DNA of 64,000 bases from Cohnella thailandensis (GTDB lineage: Bacteria > Bacillota > Bacilli > Paenibacillales > Paenibacillaceae), in NCBI RefSeq assembly GCF_014212135.1, contig NZ_JACJVQ010000021.1, positions 181,789 through 245,788 on the forward strand. Reading direction: 5' to 3'. Below are positions 1 through 8,700 of the stretch, one piece after another (positions within the stretch are counted from its first letter, which is position 1; each line of letters begins with the position of its first letter). Below the pieces are notes generated by a model. That model saw nothing but the letters and a program-made list of their open reading frames with translations, did not search any database and had not been told where the DNA came from. The position numbers and the translations under genes were made by a program.

Positions 1-232
1 CCATCCGATACCGGAACGAAGTTCCGGAGGGAGTGAGGAAAAACCAGGCGAGACCGAGCGCGCCCAGCAGGAGCAGCAACGTAAACGTACGAAAAACAAA
101 AAGCCCAATCCGTCGCTTGCGGCGTTTATTCGCGGTTTTGGTCCGGCTAAGCGGCTTCGCCCCATTGCCCGGGCTTCCCGTCGTAGTCGGCCCCGGGTCG
201 GAAGCTGGCGACGGGGTCGTTAAAGGCGGCAT
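1..232 (-). CDS. membrane-anchored protein, N-terminal part (cut by window edge)
   Basis: Reading the minus strand, an ATG at 232 follows AGGAG with a 9-base spacer and stays open to the window edge (77 codons seen). The product begins with a Pro/Thr/Ser/Gly-rich cytoplasmic stretch of about 35 residues, a basic cluster (NKRRKRR), then one hydrophobic segment (about residues 43-66, rich in Leu/Phe). This is a single-pass signal-anchor layout. Such an N-terminus, with the segment TSFRYRM just after the membrane span, resembles phosphodiester glycosidase-type exopolysaccharide proteins of Paenibacillaceae, but the diagnostic domain lies outside the window, so the function is not established. 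Confidence 0.65.
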   Translation of the reverse strand, partial: MPPLTTPSPASDPGPTTTGSPGNGAKPLSRTKTANKRRKRRIGLFVFRTFTLLLLLGALGLAWFFLTPSGTSFRYRM

Positions 233-399
233 CCTTGCACACTCCTATTCTCTATCTTGCGTCTCTACACCATCTATAACGACGCATCCGCCCGACTTGT
301 TTCTAAAAATTTCGCAAAACAGGGCTTTGCGCCCACCCGCTCCGCAGAAGCTCTTACGGTTCGACACTATCCGAACTCTGTCCCTTTACCCCTCTTTTT

Positions 400-429
400 T
401 TCGACCGAAGCTTCTCAAACTGGTATAAT
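400..429 (+). promoter_or_regulatory. probable promoter of the epimerase gene
   Basis: TATAAT at 424-429 is preceded by TGG, giving an extended -10. A weak -35 (TTCGAC, 400-405) lies 18 bases upstream. The start codon at 475 is 45 bases downstream. Confidence 0.5.
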
Positions 430-474
430 AAGGGCACCTTATCTTAGGATTCTGATATTTTGGAGGCGTTCGCT

Positions 475-1353
475 TTGAGCAGCACGGCATCCCGTTACCG
501 AATCTCCAGCTACGAAGATACATACCGCGTTTATGAGCTGACGGACGAGTCCACGGATTCGCGCGTTCTTGTCTGTCCCGGGAGAGGCGGCATCGTCATC
601 GGCTGCAAGCTTCACGGCCAAGAGCTTCTCTATCTGGATCGGGCCACCTTCTTGGACCCTGCGGCGAACATCCGCGGCGGCATTCCGATTCTGTTCCCTA
701 TCTGCGGGCAGCTGGTCGGCGGACAATACGAATGGGAAGGCACCGTCTATTCGATGAAAAACCACGGCGTAGCCCGCACCTCCGCCTGGGAGGTCGCGGG
801 GCAGAGCACCGAGAGCGGAGCGGCGCTGACGATCGTGCTAAGCAGCAGCGAAGAGACCCGAAGCTCCTATCCGTTCGACTTCGAGCTGCGCTTCACCTAT
901 CGGCTCGCCGAAGGAAGGTTCCGCATCGAGCAATCCTACCGCAATCTCTCGGAGCGGGACATGCCCGTGCAAACCGGTTTCCATCCTTACTTCGCGACGG
1001 GGGAGGGCAAGAAGCTTCGCTACGCCTCGGACGCGACGCAATACCTCGATTATAACGACGGAGCGACCAAGCCCTTCCAAGGAGAAGTGGATCTCGCGGC
1101 ATTGGTCGAATCGGTCGCTCTTCTCGACGCGAAGACCCCTTCGATTTCTTTCCCCCTTGGGGAGAAGGGAACCGTTCGGCTCGATTACAGCGAAGACTTC
1201 GGCAAGATCGTTCTCTGGAGCGTGCAGGGCAAGCCGTTTATCTGCGTGGAGCCCTGGACGGCCCTGAACGAGGCGCTTAACCGCAAGGAAGGTCTCCGTT
1301 TGCTTAAGCCTCGGGAAGAATGGAAGCTTGATTTCTCGATTTCTTATTCATGA
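475..1353 (+). CDS. aldose 1-epimerase family protein (mutarotase-like)
   Basis: A 292-residue cytoplasmic protein of the aldose-1-epimerase (galactose mutarotase) fold, expected to interconvert anomers of a sugar or sugar phosphate. The family's catalytic pair is visible: His in FHPYF and Glu in VEPW near the C-terminus. The NHGVAR segment, typical of the bacterial YphB/YeaD-like branch, is also present. The start is TTG at 475, chosen because GGAGG (462-466) sits 8 bases upstream; an earlier in-frame TTG at 460 overlaps this site. The gene stands alone, facing the TetR gene convergently, with a shared stem-loop between them. The exact substrate cannot be read from the sequence. Confidence 0.85.
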   Translation: MSSTASRYRISSYEDTYRVYELTDESTDSRVLVCPGRGGIVIGCKLHGQELLYLDRATFLDPAANIRGGIPILFPICGQLVGGQYEWEGTVYSMKNHGVARTSAWEVAGQSTESGAALTIVLSSSEETRSSYPFDFELRFTYRLAEGRFRIEQSYRNLSERDMPVQTGFHPYFATGEGKKLRYASDATQYLDYNDGATKPFQGEVDLAALVESVALLDAKTPSISFPLGEKGTVRLDYSEDFGKIVLWSVQGKPFICVEPWTALNEALNRKEGLRLLKPREEWKLDFSISYS

Positions 1354-1362
1354 ACGGAACGG

Positions 1363-1408
1363 AGAAGAGACTGTTCGCAAGCGCGAAGCTTGGCGAACAG
1401 TCTCTTCT
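1363..1408. terminator. bidirectional stem-loop between convergent genes
   Basis: A perfect 16-bp inverted repeat (arms 1363-1378 and 1393-1408, 14-base loop) begins 9 bases after the epimerase stop and ends 9 bases before the TetR stop. It lacks a long T-run on either strand but is placed to end both transcripts. Confidence 0.7.
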
Positions 1409-1417
1409 CGTTAATCG

Positions 1418-2314
1418 TTATTGCGGCAGAATTCGGCTTTCCAGCTGCTCCACCAGGTTCAGCCGCGAAGGGCCGGGCGTCTCCTTCAGGAAAGCGAGCA
1501 TGCCTCGGACGAGGATCCGGTTCGGAACGGGCTTCCCCAGCTCGTCTTCCAAGACCGAGAGAGCGGCCCGCATATCCTCGTATCGATCCCGGGGCAGATC
1601 GCCCCTCCCTTCGGCTTCCGTCTGGCGCCGCAGCTCCCGCAGCAGGACGTATGCGTTGTCCGGCCGGGAGTCCTCTTCTCCCTCTCCGCACGCGGAGTCT
1701 CCCATCAGATCCTGAGATCCCATCAGCGGAACTCCTTGCTCCCGAATCATTCCTTTCATGAGATCGTCTAACCGATTCACGAAGAAACGAGACAGGTTTT
1801 CGGCATGGAAGGAAGGCTCCCCGATCAGGAGCACCCGGTAATATTCCAGCATCATCCCGCTGAGCAGAGCGGCCCCGTCCCAAGCGTAAGGCCGCGACTC
1901 CGGTCCGTAGATCTCCTCGATATAGTCGCGATACCACCGGTACAGGCGCGAACGCACGTCCTCCATGATGCTTTTCATTCCGGACTTCAGCTCAAGCGGC
2001 TCTCTTGCCAGCATAAGCGGGATGTTCCGGTTCCGAACGATGAGCTCGATGCTTCGCTGAAGCTGCAGCCGCAGCCGCTCCTTGGGAGGGAGCAGCTTCT
2101 CCTGCGGCTGCTCCGCCAAGCCCGAGAGAGCCAGATCGGCGAAATGGGAGAATACGGATACGACCAGCTCGTCTTTGGATTTGAAGTAGAAATACAGCGA
2201 TCCCTTGGCCATGCCTAGCTCGTCGACGATGTCCTGGATGGAGGTGGCCTGAACTCCCTTGCGGGAGAAGCAGCGCATCGCCGCTTCTATGATCTGCTTC
2301 CTCTTATCGTTCAT
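1418..2314 (-). CDS. TetR/AcrR-family repressor of the RND exporter
   Basis: 298 residues. The N-terminal helix-turn-helix is typical TetR: an ATSIQDIVDELG recognition region followed by GSLYFYFKSKDEL. The rest is the ligand and dimer domain, with a C-terminal extension making it longer than the usual 190-220 residues. From memory, Bacillus subtilis YerO, which lies beside the SwrC (YerP) exporter, has a similar length. The start ATG at 2314 has GGAGGG 7 bases upstream. The gene begins 61 bases after the exporter stop on the same strand, so both are probably one transcript and the repressor autoregulates. Likely binding sites are the two TCGAAC-type repeats upstream of the exporter. Confidence 0.85.
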   Translation of the reverse strand: MNDKRKQIIEAAMRCFSRKGVQATSIQDIVDELGMAKGSLYFYFKSKDELVVSVFSHFADLALSGLAEQPQEKLLPPKERLRLQLQRSIELIVRNRNIPLMLAREPLELKSGMKSIMEDVRSRLYRWYRDYIEEIYGPESRPYAWDGAALLSGMMLEYYRVLLIGEPSFHAENLSRFFVNRLDDLMKGMIREQGVPLMGSQDLMGDSACGEGEEDSRPDNAYVLLRELRRQTEAEGRGDLPRDRYEDMRAALSVLEDELGKPVPNRILVRGMLAFLKETPGPSRLNLVEQLESRILPQ

Positions 2315-2375
2315 GGATTCGCCCTCCGATTCGGCAGCGCTTCTTCGCTTTATTCGTCCTCTTTATTCGATCTCT

Positions 2376-5300
2376 TTATTCGGCCGCCTTCTTGCGGCGA
2401 AGCTTCATCAGCACTTCGTACGCGATAGGCACGATAACGAGAGTCAGCAAGGTGGAGCTGACCAGACCGCCGATAACCGTCACTCCCAAGCCGCGTGAGA
2501 TAATGCCGGAGCCTCCCTCGAAGCCGAGCACAAGCGGCAGCAGAGCGCCGATCGTGGCGAGAGCCGTCATCAGGATCGGACGAAGACGGGTGCCCGCCGC
2601 TTCCAGAATGGCTTCTCTAGTAGACAGGCCTTCTTTCTCCTTGTGAATGACGCGGTCGACGAGCACGATCGCGTTCGTGACGACGATGCCGATCAGCATG
2701 AGCGCTCCCATCAGAGCCGATACGCTGAGCGTCTCTCCGGCGAGCCAGAGGGCGACCAGGCCGCCGATGATCGTGAACGGCAGCGAGAACATGATGGCGA
2801 ACGGAGCGAGAGCTCCTCCGAAGGTCAGAACCAGCACGAGATAAACGATCGCGATCGCCGCGACGATGGCAATGCCGAGCTGCGTAAACGTCTCGTTGAT
2901 CTGTTCGGTAACGCCTCCGAAGCTGACTTCCACCGTATCCGGAATATCGAGCTTGTCGATTTGGTCTTGGAGCTCTGAGGAAGCCTTGGACACATCGGCC
3001 CCCGTCGCTTCCGCCTCGACCGTGACGACCATCCGGCCGTTCTCGCGCGCGATCGAGCTCTGGGCCGTTCCTTCCTCTACGGTCGCGACGTCCTTGATCG
3101 GAACCGCCGTGCCCATAGGGGATAGAAGCGTCTTGTTCTCGATATCCTCGATCGAGTCGTAGACGGCGCTATCCGTCTGCACGTAAACGTTGTAGGCGTT
3201 GCCCTCATCCTCGACCGTCGTCAGCGCGGGCCGATCGTAAGTCGGGGCCAGAGCCATAGCCAGCTGGCCGGCCGTCAAGCCGTATTGGCTCAGCTTCTGC
3301 TGATCGGCGACGAGCGTGTATTGCTCATAGGTCTTCGCGAGGCTCGTGTCGACCTTCTCGAACGAATCGCTCTTCTCCATCAGCTCGGCGATTTGGTTCA
3401 CGACCGGCTGAATGTCCTGCAGATTCTCGCCGTAGACGTTCAAGCTGAAGGTGTTGCCTCCAATTCCGCCGGACATATCGAGCTCTTTCCATTCGCCGAC
3501 ATTGATCTGCAATTGCAGGTCGGCGACGATTTTTTCTTTCTTATCCGCGAAATCCTTCGTGTCATCGTCGAACAGGACGTAGAACAAGCCGCCCTTGTTC
3601 GAGCCTTGCTGCAGCGGGTTGCCGCTTCCTCCGATGGAGTATTGCAGCGTCGTCACGTCTTCTTGTTCAAGCAGGTACTTCTCGGCGACCAGCGCGCGTT
3701 CCTCGACGTCCTCTACCCGGTCACCCGGAGCGGGGCTATAGGTGATCGCCATGTACTTGTCCTCGGTCGCCGGCAGGAAGCTGACTCCGATGACCGGAAC
3801 GAGCAGGAAGCTGGCCAGCAGGACGACGACGGCGGTAACGGAAGTAATGACTTTATGGCGAAGGCACGCCGCCAGGAATCGGCGATAGCCGGAAGCCAGC
3901 TTGCCCGGCTTGTCTTCGTGGTGAACGGCCTTGCCCGGCTTGATTCCCTTCTTGAACAGGGAATGGGCCATCATCGGCACGATCGTAATCGCCACCAGCA
4001 GCGAGGCCAGCAGGGCGAACACGATAGTGAGCGCGAACGGCATGAACAGTTGGCCGACCAGGCCGCTGACCGTCGCAAGCGGCAGGAAGACGGCGATCGT
4101 GACGATCGTCGAGGACATGATCGGAAGGAACATCTCGCGAGTCGCTTCCAGCACCAATTCCTTGCCCTTCAGCTTCTCGCCGGCCAGGGACATTCGACGG
4201 TATATGTTCTCGATTACGACGATCGAGTCGTCCACGACGCGTCCGATCGCGACCGTCATCGCCCCGAGCGTCATGACGTTAAGCGTCACGTCGAACTGCT
4301 TCAGCACCAGGATGCCGATGACAAGCGACAGGGGAATGGACAGGATCGAGATAATCGTCGAGCGGATATTGCGCAAGAACAGCAAAATAATGATAACCGC
4401 GAACAGCGCGCCGAAGATCGCTTTGTCCAGCATGGTCTTGACCGAATCCTCGATCGGCTTGCCTTGGTCGAGCATCACTTCGACATCGATATTCGAATAC
4501 TTGTCTTGCAGTTCCTTGCTTACGTCCTTAACGGCATTAACGACGTCGACCGTATTGGCATCGTTGGCCTTGACGACCTGAACGCCGATCGATTCCTTGC
4601 CGTTCGTGCGGGAGATCGACTCCGCGTCGCCGACCAGTTCAATATCGGCCACGTCGCTGAGCTTCAGAGGAGCGCCTCCGGCCGGCAGCGGCAGGTTGCG
4701 AAGATCGTCGATCGTAGCGACGCGTCCGTCCACCACGATGGACTTCTCGGTCTTGCCGAGCTCGAAGATCCCGAGCGGAACTTTGACGGATGCCGCCTGG
4801 ATAAGCTGCGTGACGGTATCTTCCGTCAGCCCCAGCTGCGCAAGCTTGTCCTTCTTATAAGTAAGCTGAACTTCCTTGACGAATTGGCCGGAGATGGCGA
4901 CCGAAGCGACTCCTTCGGTTCCTTCCAGCTCGGGAGCGATCTGATTCTCGACGAGCTTGGTCAGCTCCTCCAGGCTCTCTCCGCCGGCAACGCTCAGCGA
5001 GATAACGGGGAAGGAATTGATCGAGAATTTGGCGACCGAAGGGACGTTAACACTGTCCGGCAGGTCGACCCCGTCGATCGCTTCCTTCACGTTATTGGTG
5101 GCCGTCGTCATGTCTTGGCCGAAATCGAATTCGATCATGATGGAGGAGGCGTTCTCGAGCGAGGTCGAGGTGACGTTCTTCACGCCTTCCACGTTCTTAA
5201 GCCTCTGTTCCAGCGGAGCCGTCACTTGATCGACGACGGCGTCCGGGGACGCGCCCGGATAAACGGTCGTTACGCTTAGAAAAGGAAGAGATAAGTTCGG

Positions 5301-5414
5301 CATGCTCTCCTGCTTCATATTCATTCCCGAATAGAGGCCGGCGAACAGCACGATGACCGTGATCATCCATAACGCGAATTTGTTGTTCAACGAGAACTTG
5401 ATGATACTGCGCAT
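2376..5414 (-). CDS. RND-family efflux transporter (AcrB/SwrC type)
   Basis: 1012 residues, standard for the HAE-RND family: an N-terminal membrane segment (about 12-31), a large extracytoplasmic porter loop, a central block of membrane helices (about 335-480), a second porter loop, and a final block (about 850-1005). Features include the N-terminal ALWMITV helix and the GALMLIGIVVTNAIVLVD segment in the last block. In Gram-positive bacteria SwrC-like proteins export surfactin and other amphiphiles without an outer-membrane channel, and no adaptor gene lies here. A good SD (AAGGAG) precedes the ATG. It is co-transcribed with the downstream TetR gene. Confidence 0.9.
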   Translation of the reverse strand: MRSIIKFSLNNKFALWMITVIVLFAGLYSGMNMKQESMPNLSLPFLSVTTVYPGASPDAVVDQVTAPLEQRLKNVEGVKNVTSTSLENASSIMIEFDFGQDMTTATNNVKEAIDGVDLPDSVNVPSVAKFSINSFPVISLSVAGGESLEELTKLVENQIAPELEGTEGVASVAISGQFVKEVQLTYKKDKLAQLGLTEDTVTQLIQAASVKVPLGIFELGKTEKSIVVDGRVATIDDLRNLPLPAGGAPLKLSDVADIELVGDAESISRTNGKESIGVQVVKANDANTVDVVNAVKDVSKELQDKYSNIDVEVMLDQGKPIEDSVKTMLDKAIFGALFAVIIILLFLRNIRSTIISILSIPLSLVIGILVLKQFDVTLNVMTLGAMTVAIGRVVDDSIVVIENIYRRMSLAGEKLKGKELVLEATREMFLPIMSSTIVTIAVFLPLATVSGLVGQLFMPFALTIVFALLASLLVAITIVPMMAHSLFKKGIKPGKAVHHEDKPGKLASGYRRFLAACLRHKVITSVTAVVVLLASFLLVPVIGVSFLPATEDKYMAITYSPAPGDRVEDVEERALVAEKYLLEQEDVTTLQYSIGGSGNPLQQGSNKGGLFYVLFDDDTKDFADKKEKIVADLQLQINVGEWKELDMSGGIGGNTFSLNVYGENLQDIQPVVNQIAELMEKSDSFEKVDTSLAKTYEQYTLVADQQKLSQYGLTAGQLAMALAPTYDRPALTTVEDEGNAYNVYVQTDSAVYDSIEDIENKTLLSPMGTAVPIKDVATVEEGTAQSSIARENGRMVVTVEAEATGADVSKASSELQDQIDKLDIPDTVEVSFGGVTEQINETFTQLGIAIVAAIAIVYLVLVLTFGGALAPFAIMFSLPFTIIGGLVALWLAGETLSVSALMGALMLIGIVVTNAIVLVDRVIHKEKEGLSTREAILEAAGTRLRPILMTALATIGALLPLVLGFEGGSGIISRGLGVTVIGGLVSSTLLTLVIVPIAYEVLMKLRRKKAAE

Positions 5415-5513
5415 AACTCCACTCCTTTTTTACCCTTCTTCTTTGTAATCTACGGAACAGGTTGTCCATCTCGGACGTGGGCAATCTCGCCAGACAGCGC
5501 ATTAATAAGCAAA

Positions 5514-5542
5514 ATGGTATCGAACGATCGGTCGAATGTCAA
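5514..5542 (-). promoter_or_regulatory. exporter promoter with TetR operator inside the core promoter
   Basis: On the minus strand, TTGACA (5537-5542) and TACCAT (5514-5519) are separated by exactly 17 bases. The spacer holds the near-palindrome TCGAACGATCGGTCGA (5520-5535, written on the plus strand; 14 of 16 positions symmetric). A repressor bound there would block RNA polymerase directly. Predicted 5' UTR is about 90 bases. Confidence 0.7.
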
Positions 5543-5619
5543 TTCCACCACCTTATTGCCCGCATCTAGTACTTTCCCTGTGATAATACGGGCCAATACT
5601 TTGAGCGTTTCAAAATAAT

Positions 5620-5635
5620 TCGAACAAGCGGTCGA
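5620..5635. promoter_or_regulatory. second copy of the exporter operator
   Basis: TCGAACAAGCGGTCGA matches the promoter-embedded operator at 14 of 16 bases, in the same orientation and exactly 100 bp upstream. No core promoter is obvious around it. It may be an auxiliary operator for looping or cooperative binding. Confidence 0.5.
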
Positions 5636-5668
5636 CTATTTCCTATTCATGCCCTTGCTGCCTAACAG

Positions 5669-5710
5669 CAAAAAGCGAACGTCCCTCCCTTCAAGGAAAG
5701 CACGTCCGCT
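5669..5710 (-). terminator. Rho-independent terminator of the PL8 lyase operon
   Basis: On the minus strand, a 9-bp stem (5702-5710 with 5674-5682, one G-U type pair) is followed directly by TTTTT. It lies about 40 bases after the lyase stop codon. Confidence 0.75.
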
Positions 5711-5748
5711 CTTGTCGAAAACTCGGTTCATTAAGATTATTAAGCGTT

Positions 5749-8700
5749 TTATAACGTCGCCAGCAGCTTTTGTAAATCCGGACTCAGGTTTAGCATGTTA
5801 AGGATGACCGTCAATGCTTCAGCCCGCGTGGCGCTTGCCCCCGGATCGAAGCGATCCGGGCTTCGGCCGCTGACGATGCCTGCCTTGGCGGCAGATCTGA
5901 TCGCTTCCCCGGCGTGCGAGCGGCCGATATCCGCGAACTCGGGATCCGATCCGCCGCCGTCTCGGGCTGCGGCTTCCAGATCAACGATTCGCGAGAGGAC
6001 GAGGATCATCTCTTCGCGCGAGATCGCACGATCGGGCCGGAACGTCCCGTCGCCGTAGCCGCCGACGATGCCGGCAGCGGCGAATGTCTCAAGTGCCGGC
6101 TGTGCCCAGTGGCCGTCGATGTCTCGGAACCGGGCGGCTTGCGTGCCGCTTACATCGATCAGCCGCGATAAGATCGATACGAACTCGGCTCGGGTAATCG
6201 GTTGATTCGGCCTCGCGGCGCCGTCCCCGTAGCCCTTCAAAGCTTGAAGCTTCATGAATATACCGATCGTCTTCTCCGCCCAATGACCCTTCGCGTCGGC
6301 CGGCGTCCCCGGCGGAACCGGATTCGCCTCGGTTTCGGCGATCAGAGCCTCGACGATGCCGAAGACCTTCGCGCCGGAGAGGAAAATCCCATCGCCGGGA
6401 GACGGCGTCGATTCTTGCGGCGGCGTCGGAGTCGGCTTTATATCTTCGGATGGCGTTGCCGTAGGTGACGGAACCCCCGACGTCGTCGGAGCAGGCTCTT
6501 GCGAAGGCTCTTGCATTCCGCCCGAGTCGTCGGCCTCTAGCTGCAGCGAGATGCTCAGCGACCGTCCTAGCGTATCCTTCACATCCGCCTTCAGCTTCAC
6601 GGTCGGAGACAGTTGCAGCACCTCGATCCGGTCGTCTTTGGCGATCAGCCCGGCCGCGCTCCGATCCAGCTCGAGCTGAATGGATTCCGAATTCTCCAGC
6701 GTCGGGTCGGCGACGGCCAGCTCCGCGACTCCCGCGGCTTCGTCCACTCGGAGCATGACGGAAGCCTTGCGGTTCGACGTCAGCCCCCCGGCCTTCGCGG
6801 TCTCGTCCTGCCAGAAGTTGAAGCCCGTCATTCCCAACTCGTTATCCCGCACGGCTTGCACGGAAGCCGTATTGGCGATGACGCTCACATCGGGCGAGTC
6901 GGCGTACGCCGCCGTCCCCGCTTCCGTCGCTCCGGGCAGAACCACATATTGATAGGCTTCGCCGTCCGGGTTCGTGCCGTGAGGGACGCGCATCGTCAGA
7001 TAATAATCCGACAGCAGCTCGGACGGCACGGTAGCCGACGGCGGATTGGCAAGGCTGATGTCCGACCAACGGCCTTCCTGCAACTGACGGGTCACGATCA
7101 GCGGCTGGCTGCCGGGGAACACGTAGCCGATGTCGGATCCTTCCTCCGCGTTGCCGTCTAAATGAGCCCAGCGGACATTCTCGATATCCCGATCGGCGAA
7201 GGTGCCCGACAGCGCCGTGCCATCCGCCTCGAACGCGTTGGAGTTGTCGCGCTTAAGCTTCCGCTGCTCGACAATCGTCTCTACCGGCAACGAATCCGTG
7301 CTGGAGATGCCCGCGCCGAGCGCCACGACCTCATCATCGAAGGCAAACCACGACTTGTAGGCGTTCAACCGGGTGCCGGTCTGCATCAGATTCATGCCGG
7401 TGACTCCGTAACTGCCCAGCGTCGCCCCTCCGGCCCATGAATTGGCGGGCGTCGTCTCGCCGTCCCCGTTCTGATAGTCGCCGGTTAGCCTGTCGCGAAC
7501 CGCGACCGTCGTTCCCGGCAGGCGGCTCCAATCGACGGTCGCCCAGAAGCTGTCCGCATATTGGGACAGGTCGTCATTGTACAGATAGGTCATGCCATCG
7601 CCGGTATACCAGCCCTTCGGGTTCTCCCCGTTGGTGAGCTCGTAGGTGGAGATCCGCTTGGAGCTTTTGCTGACTCCGAACAAATAGTCCGCGCCCCGAT
7701 GAATGCTCCTCGCCATTCCGTTTAGCTCGTAGTGGGCCGGCAGCTCCTCCGCCGCGACGATCGCGGGATCGTTCATCCATTCCTTGACGGTGTCCGCCAG
7801 ATCCAACGGCAGCCGGTAGTACGATACGCCCCGCTGCAGTTGGTAAGCGAACTCGCCCTTGACCAGCGCCTTGAGCGCCATGGATTGCGAGGCCGGGGCG
7901 GTCTGGGCGATTCGCGCGATGCCGGTGAGGATGTTGCGCGCCGAATAGTAGGCATCTCCGGCGGGCCGCACGATGGCTCTGCCGCGCGTCATGTCGATCG
8001 CCTGTCCCTTGTACAGGATCGGTTCGAACCCTTTGGCGATCCATTCGTAAATGCGGTTCGCCTCGGGCGCTACGGGCTGCCAGTCGCTGCCGTTAAGGAG
8101 CAGCATCAGATTGCCCAATCCCTGGATCAGCACTTCGCCGTAGCTGCCGGTATACGCGACGGTGCCGTGCTGAACATAGGAGCCGTCCTCGTAGAAGCCG
8201 TCGCCTGAGGTCACGTATTCGAAGAGCGGGGTCATGCCGTCCCGCGCCTGCATCAGCCGCTTGTAATTGTGCTCGAGCAAGCCTAGCCGGACCTCGATAA
8301 GCATAATATCGGAGCGGTTGGCACCCGTTTGCGTGAAGGAAGAAGACGATATATCGCCAATATGATGATCGATGCTCGCCCCGGCTGCCTTGATCTGCTC
8401 CGGCGTCAGCTTGTCGTACATCAGGATCAGGATATCCGTCAGCCGATTCGGAACGCCGATCTGCCAGTTCCACCAGTTGCCGAACTGCGCGGCCGTCGGC
8501 GTGTACAGCGTCGCCTGCAGCCAATCCAGCGCCTGCACGATATCATCGCCCAGCGCCTCATCCCCATACAGCGCCGTTCCCGGCGTCGCATAGGCTAACG
8601 CCATCGCTTTCAACCGCGTGTAGTGCGTGTTAATAAAGTTGGAATCCGTCGCGGAAGCCGGGAGATCCGACCACAGCGTGCCACCGCCGCCGGACAGACT

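Noticed and set aside
3285..5279. A plus-strand open frame of 664 codons opposite the RND exporter gene
   Set aside because: It is the antisense shadow of the exporter; its composition (Asp/Arg/Gln/His-rich, no domain) and lack of SD show it is not a gene.
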